Source of the DNA: Afipia sp. OHSU_II-C1
Lineage (GTDB): Bacteria > Pseudomonadota > Alphaproteobacteria > Rhizobiales > Xanthobacteraceae
Direction: 5' to 3'
Assembly: GCF_000497575.1 (NCBI RefSeq)
Contig: NZ_APJI01000021.1
Location: 1-64,000 of the forward strand
Length of the DNA stretch: 64,000 nucleotides
Under the pieces are notes generated by a model. The model searched no databases, had not been told where the DNA came from, and worked only from the letters and a program-made list of their open reading frames with translations. Positions 54,837 through 63,604 of the stretch are shown here, piece after piece (within the stretch, counting starts at the first letter, position 1; each line of letters begins with the position of its first letter). The position numbers and the translations under genes are program-made.

Positions 54837-55748
54837 ATGGCCACACCGTACTCCGACAATATTTCACAGGCTGGACCAGACGCGTCTTATAACGCAACAA
54901 CGCCTGTCGTTCGCGACATCCGCACATCTGACCTGCGTGAAGCCTTGCGGCTGGGCTGGGAGGACTTCAAGGCGATTCCAAGTCACGCGATTATCCTGTG
55001 CATTATCTATCCGGTGCTTGGACTTTTGATAGCGAGGACGGTGCTGGGCTATTCGGTACTGCCGCTCCTGTTTCCGCTGGCCGCTGGATTCGCGTTGATT
55101 GGCCCCTTCGCCGCGCTTGGTCTTTATGAGCTCAGCCGCCGCCGCGAACGCGGGGAAGAGCCTTCAGCGTGGGACGCTTTTGCCGTGTTGAGATCACCTT
55201 CCTTCGGAGCGATGCTCGGTCTGGGTGTGATCCTGCTCATTCTCTTTGTTGTCTGGGTCACCACCGCAGATTCTATTTACGTTGCGATCTTCGGCAACAC
55301 CCCTGCTGCAAGCATTCCCGATTTTGCCTCACGCATTTTCACGACCAAGGAAGGACTAAAGCTGATGGTGGTCGGATGCAGCGTCGGCTTCCTGTTCGCT
55401 GTCATCGCCTTGTGCATCAGCGTTGTGGCGTTTCCGCTGATGCTCGATCGACATGCAAATACGATCGACGCAATCCGGACCTCGCTGCGGGTTGTGATGA
55501 AGAATCCTGTTGCCATGGCAACGTGGGGACTGATCGTTGCCGCGCTGCTGGTGATTGGATCGATCCCACTGTTCCTGGGTCTCGCCGTCGTTCTTCCGGT
55601 ACTCGGACATGCGACCTGGCATCTATATCGCAAAGCACTGGAGCCGGATCCAAATCCCTATCAGGAACCACCCCGCGCGCCAAAAGGACGGCGTTATGCG
55701 GCGGATTTCCCGGCTTCTCTGCTCCCCTGGGGGCGCGACAAGCCGTAA
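54837..55748 (+). CDS. DUF2189 inner-membrane protein
   Basis: 303 residues from ATG 54837, behind GGGAG; a 17-codon longer frame begins at 54786. After a polar start come the DUF2189 opening (VRDIRTSDLREALRLGWEDF) and six hydrophobic segments, with ELSRRRERGEEPSAWDAF in the first loop. Proteins of this family are often found near respiratory oxidase genes in proteobacteria; function is unknown. It is divergent from the oxidase operon. Confidence 0.88.
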   Translation: MATPYSDNISQAGPDASYNATTPVVRDIRTSDLREALRLGWEDFKAIPSHAIILCIIYPVLGLLIARTVLGYSVLPLLFPLAAGFALIGPFAALGLYELSRRRERGEEPSAWDAFAVLRSPSFGAMLGLGVILLILFVVWVTTADSIYVAIFGNTPAASIPDFASRIFTTKEGLKLMVVGCSVGFLFAVIALCISVVAFPLMLDRHANTIDAIRTSLRVVMKNPVAMATWGLIVAALLVIGSIPLFLGLAVVLPVLGHATWHLYRKALEPDPNPYQEPPRAPKGRRYAADFPASLLPWGRDKP

Positions 55749-55766
55749 AGCCAACCGCCGCCGAGC

Positions 55767-55803
55767 CGTTTCCGCTGTGACTCCGTCGTCAACAGCGGAA
55801 ACG
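55767..55803. terminator. Hairpin between convergent genes
   Basis: Perfect 12-bp arms CGTTTCCGCTGT / ACAGCGGAAACG around a 13-base loop, in the 64-bp gap between the DUF2189 gene and the convergent GGT-family gene. It would form on either strand. There is no U-tract, so a bidirectional terminator or mRNA-end protector is a reasonable but unproven reading. Confidence 0.55.
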
Positions 55804-55812
55804 CTTGGGCTG

Positions 55813-57501
55813 TTACACGCCTAGTGCTCGCCCGTCGCTACGCGGATCGTGGGCTCCGGTCATCCGTCCATCGGCTTCGATGCGGATGGCGCCGGGATGT
55901 CCGGCGAGCGGACTTTGCGCAGGAAGCGGACTCATTTCGTGACCCCGCTCCGCAAGTTTCCTGAACACTTCTTCACCGGCGTCCTTTTCCAGCTTCAGGC
56001 TGTCGCGTGAATCGGAGAACGTCTTGCCGAGAAGGAAGCGCGGCCGGGATAGCGCGGTGAGCGGGTCCATATTGTAGTCGATCAGCCGTGTCAGCACCGC
56101 TGCAAGTGTTTGCGGCTGACCATCCGCGCCCTGTGTTCCGTAGAGAAGATGAGGTCTTCCTTGTTTGAGATACATGCCCGGATTGAGCGTGTGGAACGGG
56201 CGCTTGCCTGGCTTGAGGCAATTCGGGCTCGCGGGATCGAGATTGAATGAGGCGCCGCGGTTGTGCCAGAGAATTCCAGTGTCGCCTGCGACCATGCCAC
56301 TGCCCCAGTCGAAATAGACCGTTTGCAGCATACTGACGCAATTTCCGTTCTGATCCGTTGCCGCGATATAGACTGTGTCCCCTCTCTTGAAGACGTGCGG
56401 CCAGGACATCGCCTTTTCCATGCTGATGGCCTTGGCATGAGCATCCAGGCTTTCCTTCGAAAGCAGCCGGTTGACGGGAACGTCGACGAACTCCGGATCG
56501 GCAATGTAGCGATTGCGATCGATGAAAGCATACTTCACGGCTTCCACCATCAAATGATAATGATCCGCGCTTCCTTCCGGATATTTTGCAAGATCGAAAC
56601 GATCAAGAATGCCCATGATCTCGAGGGTGGTGATGCCTTGCGTCGGCGGGCGCAGCCCGACTAGTTCGCCGCCGCGATAGCTGACACGCAAGGGAGCTTC
56701 ATCGCGTGCACGGCAGCGAGCGAGGTCTTCGGCTGTCAGCGGCGAGCCGATCTTCTTCAACCCGGAAACGATGCGTTCCGCGAGCTGACCTTCGTAGAAA
56801 TCACGCCCGCCATTTGCGGCCAGCATTTCCAGAGAATTGGCGAGCTCGGGCTGCACCAGCGTTTCGCCAATTTCCGGCATCTTCCCGGCTGGCATAAAGA
56901 TGCGCTGAACGTCGGGCCAGTCTTTCAGATTCTTGGTTTCAAATTCCTGCCAGAAACGCTGCGAAGGTGTGACGGGAAATCCTTGGCGAGCATATTCGAT
57001 CGCGCGGTCGAACAGCGACGCCCAGCTCAGCTTGCCGCTCCATGACTTGCGGCTGAAGTCGAAAGCCTGATCCCAGGTATCGACAGTGGCAGCAGCGGTC
57101 AGCGTCGATCCGGGGCCCCGTATCGGCACGCTGCCGCTGTAATTCGGAGGGTTTGCAGCAGCCTGCCCCACCCCGGACAATGTGCGGATGTTGCCCCTGC
57201 GATCGCTCATGACCATGAACGAATCACCACCAAGACCTGTGAAGTGCGGGTAGGTCACGCAAAGAGTCGCGCCGATGGCGATGGCGGCCTCAATGGCATT
57301 GCCACCCTTCTTCAGGACTTCAAGGCCAGCGTGCGTGGCCAGTTCGTGCGGGCTTGTGACAATGCCCTTTGTGGACTGGGCAAGCGCCGACGGATTGGAG
57401 AGCGCACGTACCGGGGTCGGCATCGCCGCCGCAACAGCCGCAAACGCCGACGAGACAAGAAGCTCTCTTCGCGAGAGGGCTCTATTCGTGACATGGTTCA
57501 T
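55813..57501 (-). CDS. Tat-exported gamma-glutamyltransferase-fold hydrolase (possible oxamate amidohydrolase)
   Basis: 562 residues. A twin-arginine signal (ALSRRELLVSSAFAAVAAAM) opens the protein. The Ntn-hydrolase core has the processing/nucleophile Thr in KRGDTVYIAATDQNGN near residue 380, and GGNAIEAAIAIGATLCVTYP at the start. Family: gamma-glutamyltranspeptidase. Klebsiella HpxW, an oxamate amidohydrolase, belongs to the same family, and this gene sits beside FdrA, YlbE and carbamate kinase, so oxamate is a plausible substrate. Export is odd for such a role, and a periplasmic gamma-glutamyl hydrolase is the alternative. Confidence 0.82.
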   Translation of the reverse strand: MNHVTNRALSRRELLVSSAFAAVAAAMPTPVRALSNPSALAQSTKGIVTSPHELATHAGLEVLKKGGNAIEAAIAIGATLCVTYPHFTGLGGDSFMVMSDRRGNIRTLSGVGQAAANPPNYSGSVPIRGPGSTLTAAATVDTWDQAFDFSRKSWSGKLSWASLFDRAIEYARQGFPVTPSQRFWQEFETKNLKDWPDVQRIFMPAGKMPEIGETLVQPELANSLEMLAANGGRDFYEGQLAERIVSGLKKIGSPLTAEDLARCRARDEAPLRVSYRGGELVGLRPPTQGITTLEIMGILDRFDLAKYPEGSADHYHLMVEAVKYAFIDRNRYIADPEFVDVPVNRLLSKESLDAHAKAISMEKAMSWPHVFKRGDTVYIAATDQNGNCVSMLQTVYFDWGSGMVAGDTGILWHNRGASFNLDPASPNCLKPGKRPFHTLNPGMYLKQGRPHLLYGTQGADGQPQTLAAVLTRLIDYNMDPLTALSRPRFLLGKTFSDSRDSLKLEKDAGEEVFRKLAERGHEMSPLPAQSPLAGHPGAIRIEADGRMTGAHDPRSDGRALGV

Positions 57502-57629
57502 TGGTGATCCCTTCCCATTTGCCGGCGTGGCGAGATCGTCAAGGCGCGATCATTGAATCCATGCCAGGGCGAGTTACGGTTCTTTTCTCCCAGTCAGCGA
57601 AGCTTTTTTTATTGTGAGTACGAAAGCGG

Positions 57630-58595
57630 CTATGGGTTCCGCACGATATGCGTTCCTGTTTCGCCGCGCAGTGCAGGCATCGCATGATCAAGGTGACTGA
57701 TAATCGCCCGCTTGCCGCCGCCTTCCAGGAAGCGGATCGCCGCATCGACTTTCGGCCCCATGCTACCGGGCGGGAAATGCCCCTCCTGGTGATAGGCCTT
57801 GATTTCATCGAGCGTCACCTCCGCAAGCTCCTTCTGGTTTGGCTTGCCGAAATTGATCGCGACGCGCGGCACCGCCGTCAGGATCAGCAACTCGTCGATA
57901 TCGAGTACGTTTGCGATATGCGCGGAGGTCAAATCCTTGTCGATGACCGCGGGCACCCCGGTGCGCACGCCCTTCGCATCGCGGATCACCGGCATGCCGC
58001 CACCGCCACCGGCAATAACGATAGTCCCGCGCTTGACCAGTGCATCGACCAGCGAGATGTCGCAGACATGCTTTGGCTTCGGAGAAGGCACAACGTGTCG
58101 CCAGCCGCGACCTGAATCCTCTCGCATCGCCCAATTCAGTTCCTTGCTGATGTTCTTGGCTTCATCTTCCGTAAAGAAAGGCCCGACAAATTTGGTCGGG
58201 TTGCGAAAGGCCGGGTCATCAGCATCGACTTCCACCTGAGTCAGGAGACTTGCGACGTGCCGCTGGTTGCCCTGTTCGCGTAATGCGTTTTCGATCGCCT
58301 GCATCAGGAGGTACCCGATCCCGCCCTGACTATGCGCCACGCAGATATCCATCGACATCGGCGGAATGCGGCTCATGGTCAGCATCTGACGCATCATAAT
58401 TTTGCCGACCACGGGGCCATTGCCGTGCGTGATCACCAACTCATTGTCGATCTGGGCCAACGGCAGCAAGGCTTCTGCGGTCTGCTGCGCGACGGATTTC
58501 TGCTCTTCGGAGGTGCCGCTGATGTCTTCCGGATGCACGGCGTTCCCGCCGATGGCAATCACAAGGCGGCGCGGAACTTCATTAAGTGTTCGCAT
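57630..58595 (-). CDS. arcC: Carbamate kinase
   Basis: 321 residues, the full length of the family. RLVIAIGGNAVHPED, VITHGNGPVVGKIMMRQ, IVIAGGGGGMPVI and the C-terminal KVDAAIRFLEGGGKRAIISH with final GETGTHIV are all present. It makes ATP and carbamate (to ammonia and CO2) from carbamoyl phosphate. It overlaps fdrA by 14 bases. In Escherichia coli the equivalent, AllK, stands next to fdrA-ylbE-ylbF. Confidence 0.93.
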   Translation of the reverse strand: MRTLNEVPRRLVIAIGGNAVHPEDISGTSEEQKSVAQQTAEALLPLAQIDNELVITHGNGPVVGKIMMRQMLTMSRIPPMSMDICVAHSQGGIGYLLMQAIENALREQGNQRHVASLLTQVEVDADDPAFRNPTKFVGPFFTEDEAKNISKELNWAMREDSGRGWRHVVPSPKPKHVCDISLVDALVKRGTIVIAGGGGGMPVIRDAKGVRTGVPAVIDKDLTSAHIANVLDIDELLILTAVPRVAINFGKPNQKELAEVTLDEIKAYHQEGHFPPGSMGPKVDAAIRFLEGGGKRAIISHLDHAMPALRGETGTHIVRNP

Positions 58596-60117
58596 AACGG
58601 CTCACCTTCATGTCATTGGCAGCGAGAGCAAGCACGAGGTCGCAAGCCTGCGCGTTCGACGGCGCGACCATAACGCCCGCCGCCTCCAGACGCCGGACCT
58701 GTGCGGAGCGCACCTGCGGATCGAGCTCGGTGCCGGTCACCGAAGCGACAATGACGGGCGCGCTATCAGCTCGATCTGCCACGATCTCCGACAGATGTGC
58801 CGCAGGATCGGCATGCGCGCCGTAACCGATCACGAGATCGACGAGAATGACCGCAACCTCAGGATCGATCAGTGCCGCACGCAAGGCATCATCGCGTACC
58901 GACGGATCAATCATCGGATGCGGCCGGCCCTGGGTATATTCATCAGCCCCGAGATCGATGATCCGATCCCGGCCAACGCTCTCTGGCGCATCGAGATAAG
59001 GAACGTTGGGAATCGCCGCGTTCGACGCCACCTTCCGTCCGCCAGCTCCAAGGATGACCTGCGCTTCGGCGCAGAGTGTTCCTCCCGCAAACAAACCCTC
59101 GATCCGTCGCTCCCCTCTGCGCCGGGGCAAGCGCGTGGCCAGCTTCGTGACATTGAAGTTGCCGCCGATAGTCCGGCCCCCAAGCGCGAGTTCCGCCGCG
59201 TCCTTGAGAGTACGCGCAAACTTCGCATTCGGCGGAAGATCGGCCGTAGCTGCGCCGATGAAGCACACCGTGTACGGCTTCGGACTTCGGGCAATGCGCG
59301 CGATCACGATCTTCGCAACATCCGGATGCGGCGGCTTTGAAATCAGCACCACACGATCTGTCTCTGGATCGGCATCCAGCGCGTCCATGGCCATCAAGGT
59401 GGTAATGCCGCCGATTTCCTTTTTCAGATCACGACCGCCAACACCGATCGCATGCGAGATGCCCTCGCCTGCTTCCGAAATGAGACACGAGACTTCCTGC
59501 GTGCCGGTTCCTGACGCGCCGATAATTCCGATCCTGCCGCGTTTCAGCTTGTTGGCGAACGCCAGCGGCGCACCGCCGATGATCGCCGTGCCGCAATCCG
59601 GCCCCATCATCAGCAACCCCAATTCGCGTGCATGCAGCTTCAGCGACAACTCGTCTGCGATCGAGACGTTGTCACTGAACATCAGCACATGAAGTCCGCG
59701 GTTGAGCGCCTTGCGGGCCTCCGCCGCGGCGAACTCACCGGGAACGGATATCAGCGCCAGGTTGGCGCCTGGCGTGGCCTTGGCTGCGGCACCGATGCTA
59801 CGTGGTCGCCATGCGGCTGTCTCGCCCGAACCTTGTGTCTTCGGCTTGTCGAGCGCCTTGAGCGCATCGCCAAGCGCGGCCCGCGCCGCCTGCTCACTCT
59901 CGGCCTTGACCGCAAGGATGAGATCGTTGCCCAGTGCAGCGACATCGCCGTCAAGAAGTCCCGCGTTACGCATGATGGCCACATTGGACGGCGTCGCCAT
60001 CATCAATGCGGCTTCCAGAATGCCGGGTGCCGAAGCGATCTCACGCGACAACCGCATCAGCGCGACGGAATCCAGATAGAAACCTTTTCGAATCTCATTC
60101 AGAACGAACGCGCTCAT
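58582..60117 (-). CDS. fdrA: FdrA, oxamate carbamoyltransferase subunit, lacking its C-terminal domain
   Basis: 511 residues from ATG 60117, overlapping the ylbE stop (ATGA). KGFYLDSVALMRLSREI at the start, LGLLMMGPDCGTAIIGGAPL, GVIGASGTGTQEVSCLISEAG and YTQGRPHPMIDP are FdrA signatures in the succinyl-CoA-synthetase-like fold. The E. coli protein goes on for about 45 more residues (a short domain around VINxGLxxF); ours stops at DMKVSRYANT. That domain is found instead in the 62-residue protein at 61375. FdrA with YlbE and DUF2877 is reported to act as oxamate transcarbamylase. Confidence 0.9.
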   Translation of the reverse strand: MSAFVLNEIRKGFYLDSVALMRLSREIASAPGILEAALMMATPSNVAIMRNAGLLDGDVAALGNDLILAVKAESEQAARAALGDALKALDKPKTQGSGETAAWRPRSIGAAAKATPGANLALISVPGEFAAAEARKALNRGLHVLMFSDNVSIADELSLKLHARELGLLMMGPDCGTAIIGGAPLAFANKLKRGRIGIIGASGTGTQEVSCLISEAGEGISHAIGVGGRDLKKEIGGITTLMAMDALDADPETDRVVLISKPPHPDVAKIVIARIARSPKPYTVCFIGAATADLPPNAKFARTLKDAAELALGGRTIGGNFNVTKLATRLPRRRGERRIEGLFAGGTLCAEAQVILGAGGRKVASNAAIPNVPYLDAPESVGRDRIIDLGADEYTQGRPHPMIDPSVRDDALRAALIDPEVAVILVDLVIGYGAHADPAAHLSEIVADRADSAPVIVASVTGTELDPQVRSAQVRRLEAAGVMVAPSNAQACDLVLALAANDMKVSRYANT

Positions 60118-61364
60118 GATACCCCCAGGTCTTTCGCAATAGCCCGAACGGCTTGCTGGAAGCAGGCCATCGGCGCCTTCACCACGCCGGCCCCCACCTG
60201 TCCGATCCCCGGCTCTCGATGGGCAATGCCGGTATTGATCACTGGCGCCAGTCCGGTTTCGACCACCAGCCGCACATCGATTCCGGTCGGAACGCCGGCG
60301 AAGTCGAGCGCGGCGATCGTCCATTCAGGATTCTGTCCCACCGTGATTTCGCCCATCGCTCGCGTGAAATTTCCCGCTGACGACGGCGCACCGGCACCGA
60401 TGAAGCCCGCGACTGCTGGTGACGCGGCCATGGCAAAACCACCAAGGCCGATAGTCTCCACAATGGCGGAGTCACCCATGTCAGGATTGGCGTCCTTTTC
60501 GGAATAGCCCGCGAAATACAGCCCCTCCGGCATTTCGACAGGCGCGGTGAACCATTGGTCACCGAGGCCACTGACCCGCACACCGAAGTCGGTACCGTTG
60601 CGGCACATGGCGGTGACGATGGTTGAGCCGCGAATGCCCTTCGCCGGATCGGTCATTGCCTTACCCATGGCCATCGCGATATTGAGAAAGAACTGATCGT
60701 TCTGCGCAATGAAGGCGATACAGTCGGCGAGAATTTCGTTGTCAGTCGAAGTTCGCGCCAGCGACGGCCCCACCTCTCTCAGAAAAACGCTCGAGCAGGC
60801 GAGATTGCGTTGGTGCATCTCGTCGCCCATCGAGAGACCGCGCGCGATGATCGACTTGAGTTCAATTCCGCCTCGCGCCCGGATCGCCCTGGCGAGTACC
60901 GGTCCAAACACATCGCGCAGCCAGGCGAGACGCGCCAGCACACTCGCGTCATTCCCGCCGAAACGCATCACCTTCCCAAGGCCTTCGTTGATCGCGCAAT
61001 AGGCACGGTTCGAGAATCGAGTGTTCTCGACGACGAAAAGCGGCATCGACACGGTTGTCATGCCGGTCATCGGACCGACCGCGCCGAAATGATGGTTCGG
61101 ATGAAATTCGATACCGCCGCCAGCCGCCAATTCGGTAGCGGCATAGAGGTCAGGTGCCCAGCCTTCAAACACGATCGCGCCAGCGACGGCGCCCCGCATC
61201 GGACCGCACATCTTGTCCCAAGTGATCGGCGGCCCGGCATGAAGGACCATCCGGTCCTTTAATCCCTTCAACACATCCCGTGCCGGAACGATATCGATCA
61301 GCTTCGGCTCGCCCTCGAGAATGCGCGCCAGCGCCTGCTTGTTTGCGTCTTCGATCAGCTTCAT
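60114..61364 (-). CDS. ylbE: DUF1116 protein YlbE/AllG, oxamate carbamoyltransferase subunit
   Basis: 416 residues from ATG 61364, behind GAGGGGG. VLHAGPPITWDKMCGPMRGA, IEFHPNHHFGAVGPMTGMTT, NEGLGKVMRFGGNDASVL and SGLGDQWFTAPVEMPEGLYF are DUF1116 signatures. It belongs with FdrA and DUF2877 to the oxalurate/oxamate carbamoyl-transfer complex (oxalurate + Pi to oxamate + carbamoyl phosphate). It sits 10 bases after the small FdrA-domain gene. Confidence 0.92.
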   Translation of the reverse strand: MKLIEDANKQALARILEGEPKLIDIVPARDVLKGLKDRMVLHAGPPITWDKMCGPMRGAVAGAIVFEGWAPDLYAATELAAGGGIEFHPNHHFGAVGPMTGMTTVSMPLFVVENTRFSNRAYCAINEGLGKVMRFGGNDASVLARLAWLRDVFGPVLARAIRARGGIELKSIIARGLSMGDEMHQRNLACSSVFLREVGPSLARTSTDNEILADCIAFIAQNDQFFLNIAMAMGKAMTDPAKGIRGSTIVTAMCRNGTDFGVRVSGLGDQWFTAPVEMPEGLYFAGYSEKDANPDMGDSAIVETIGLGGFAMAASPAVAGFIGAGAPSSAGNFTRAMGEITVGQNPEWTIAALDFAGVPTGIDVRLVVETGLAPVINTGIAHREPGIGQVGAGVVKAPMACFQQAVRAIAKDLGVS

Positions 61365-61374
61365 GAACGCCCCC

Positions 61375-61563
61375 TCATACGCCAAGCTTTGCGAGCAGCG
61401 CGGCCATCTCGGGATCACCGCCGGCCGGGGGCGACCAGTCGACGTGGACGACCTCGATGTCGCAATCGCGCAGATCCTTCACAAAACCTTCTAGCCCGAC
61501 GTTCACGACTTTCACGTCGCTCGTCAGCAGAACCTGGTACGGCGCATTTTTCTGGGTTGCCAC
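61375..61563 (-). CDS. Stand-alone FdrA C-terminal domain protein
   Basis: 62 residues, no signal peptide. The pattern VKVVNVGLEGFVKDL, VVHVDWSPPAGGDPEMAALL matches what I recall of the extreme C-terminus of E. coli FdrA (VAVINIGLRSFALEL, VVHYQWSPVAGGNKKLARLL). The fdrA gene two positions downstream ends before this region. So the domain is encoded separately, probably as a small subunit of the same complex. A GGAGGAAT site lies before the ATG. First gene of the operon under the palindromic promoter. Confidence 0.85.
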   Translation of the reverse strand: MATQKNAPYQVLLTSDVKVVNVGLEGFVKDLRDCDIEVVHVDWSPPAGGDPEMAALLAKLGV

Positions 61564-61600
61564 GAACGTTATTCCTCCACTCTCTTCGTCGACGCCTCAA

Positions 61601-61636
61601 GATTAGTAAGAAAATTCTTACTTTGTCAAATGTCAA
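61601..61636 (-). promoter_or_regulatory. Promoter and 18-bp operator of the ylbE-fdrA-arcC operon
   Basis: The palindrome AGTAAGAAAATTCTTACT (61605-61622) has perfect 8-base arms. On the minus strand TTGACA (61629-61624) lies directly before it and CTAATC or ACTAAT (about 61607-61601) serves as -10, so the palindrome fills the spacer and touches the -10. This is an ideal repressor position. A second TTGACA lies 7 bases upstream. Confidence 0.75.
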
Positions 61637-61809
61637 TGCAACAGAACTTCATGGATCCGATGAAAGTCATGAGTGGATAAAGGATGCTGTAACAACAGCG
61701 TTGAAGGCCGCCTGCGGGGCGCCAGGCCATATCGAAGACGCCGCGTGATCGGCTCACGAGATCACACCTCAGCTATCAGATTCCGACGACGCCACACCGC
61801 AAATCGCAG

Positions 61810-63402
61810 CTATCTCGCGGCGACCACGCCATCGCTGCGGGGGTCGCTTGCACCCTCAAGCAATCCGTCCGGATGCCGCACGATTGCACCAGCGTGTCCC
61901 ATGAATTCCTCGAATGCGCCCACGACCTGCACGTCGTGCCCAAGGTTGCGCATCGCCTCGATCGTTCCCGGGTCAAAGCGGGATTCGATTTTCAGATTGT
62001 TGTTGACCTCGCCCCACGTTCGGCCGAGCAGCCAGCGCGGAGCCGTAACTGTCGACTGGAGATCCTGGCCGTGCAGCGCATAGCGCGAAAAGATTGCGGC
62101 CTGTGTTTGCGGCTGTCCTTCGCCGCCCATCGTGCCATAGGACATCAGGCGGCCATCGCTCAGTTCTGCCATCGCAGGCTGGATGGTGTGGAAGGGCAGC
62201 CGCGACGGCTCCAACCGGTTTGTATCGTTCTCACCGAGGCCGAAGCTTGTTCCGCGATTTTGCCAGGTCACGCCACTCTGAGGAAGAACGACACCCGAGC
62301 CGAACTCCCAGTAAATGCTCTGAATGAAGCTGACGCTTAGGCCGCTGCGATCGGTCGCAGCGAGCCAAACCGTGTCGCCTTGCTTGGAAGGATCCGGCCA
62401 CGGGGCAGCGCGTTCGGGAGCAACAGTTTCGTCGAGAGCCGCGAGTGCCTCGTCCGTCAGGAAGTCGGCTGCAGTTCGCTCCATGTAATCGGGGTCCGTC
62501 ACATGCCGGTTGCGGACACGGAACGCCGCCTTGGTACATTCAACCAGCCGGTGCAAATAATCGACGCCATCGGCCACGTTGGCGATACGTCGCGCGTAAA
62601 GCCCTAGGATCAAGAGCGACGCAAGACCTTGTGTCGGCGGCGGCATATTGAAGACCTTGTGACCGGCCACATCGAGCGACAACGGGGTTACCAGCGTGGC
62701 CTGATGACGCTCAAGATCAGCCAGGCGGATCGGGCTGCCAGCCTTTTCAAGATCCGCGGCCATCGATCGGGCGAGATCACCGCGATAGAAATCCGACAAG
62801 CCCGCTTGCGACAGGCGCGCGAGGGTGTCCGCGACGCGTGGCTGCCGCAGCTTTGAACCCACAGCAAGAGGAGCGCCATTCGGCAAATAGACGTCGGCGA
62901 AGCCCGGCACGTCCTGCAGCTCGGGGCGCTTCTTCTTGATGTTTTCGTGCAGGGTTTGCGGAACCGGCACGCCTTCCCACGCGTAGCGAATTGCGTCCTG
63001 CAGTAACCGCGACATCGGCAAACGACCGCCGTGCTGCCGACGGCTGAGATTTTGCGCCTTATCCCAGCCGTCAACGGTGCCAGCAACGGTCAGCGCCGCC
63101 AGCGGACCACGTCCCGGAATGGCTGTACATCCACGCTGCCGGTACCAGTTGCGATCAGCTGCCATCGCCGAGCGCCCGCACGCCTGGATTCCGATCGGAG
63201 CCGATCCCGGCTTGCCGATCAGCCAGAAACTATCCCCGCCGAGGCCGTTCATATGCGGATAAACGACGGCGATTGCCGCAGCCGAGGCAATCATTGCCTC
63301 AATCGCATTGCCGCCGTCCGACAGGACGGAAAGACCGGCCTGGGCCGCAAGGTGATGCGGCGCCGTGACCATACCTCGATAGCTTCTTTTCGTCTGCAAC
63401 AT
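61810..63402 (-). CDS. Gamma-glutamyltransferase-fold hydrolase, cytoplasmic (probable oxamate amidohydrolase type)
   Basis: 530 residues, GGAG eight bases before the ATG, no signal peptide. RGMVTAPHHLAAQAGLSVL, GGNAIEAMIASAAAIAVVYP and GLGGDSFWLIG open the Ntn fold; the nucleophile Thr is in KQGDTVWLAATDRSGL near residue 346, and the C-terminus has PRWLLGRTWGE. It is about the size of HpxW, which hydrolyses oxamate to oxalate and ammonia. Lack of a signal fits a cytoplasmic enzyme better than the copy at 55813. It has its own promoter with the same operator as the fdrA operon. Confidence 0.83.
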   Translation of the reverse strand: MLQTKRSYRGMVTAPHHLAAQAGLSVLSDGGNAIEAMIASAAAIAVVYPHMNGLGGDSFWLIGKPGSAPIGIQACGRSAMAADRNWYRQRGCTAIPGRGPLAALTVAGTVDGWDKAQNLSRRQHGGRLPMSRLLQDAIRYAWEGVPVPQTLHENIKKKRPELQDVPGFADVYLPNGAPLAVGSKLRQPRVADTLARLSQAGLSDFYRGDLARSMAADLEKAGSPIRLADLERHQATLVTPLSLDVAGHKVFNMPPPTQGLASLLILGLYARRIANVADGVDYLHRLVECTKAAFRVRNRHVTDPDYMERTAADFLTDEALAALDETVAPERAAPWPDPSKQGDTVWLAATDRSGLSVSFIQSIYWEFGSGVVLPQSGVTWQNRGTSFGLGENDTNRLEPSRLPFHTIQPAMAELSDGRLMSYGTMGGEGQPQTQAAIFSRYALHGQDLQSTVTAPRWLLGRTWGEVNNNLKIESRFDPGTIEAMRNLGHDVQVVGAFEEFMGHAGAIVRHPDGLLEGASDPRSDGVVAAR

Positions 63403-63424
63403 CAGAACACTCCGCAGAAGAATA

Positions 63425-63455
63425 AGTAATAATATTTTTACTTATTAATCGTCAA
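63425..63455 (-). promoter_or_regulatory. Promoter and 18-bp operator of the GGT-family gene
   Basis: AGTAATAATATTTTTACT (63425-63442) differs at only three positions from the site at 61605, and is extended by AATAAG/CTTATT on both sides. On the minus strand TTGACG (63455-63450), 17 bases, then TTATTA (63432-63427). The operator covers spacer and -10. The start codon is 22 bases further on. Confidence 0.75.
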
Positions 63456-63604
63456 GAGCTCAACATACGAGTAACCCGACGCGATCGGACGGCGCAGCTT
63501 TGAGAACACATTGACGCTGAAAGCATCACTCAGCAAAGAAAGGGCTGCTCCGGGCACGGCCCGGAAGCAGCCAAGTTGGGAGAAATCCGTCGGACGTGGA
63601 GGCG

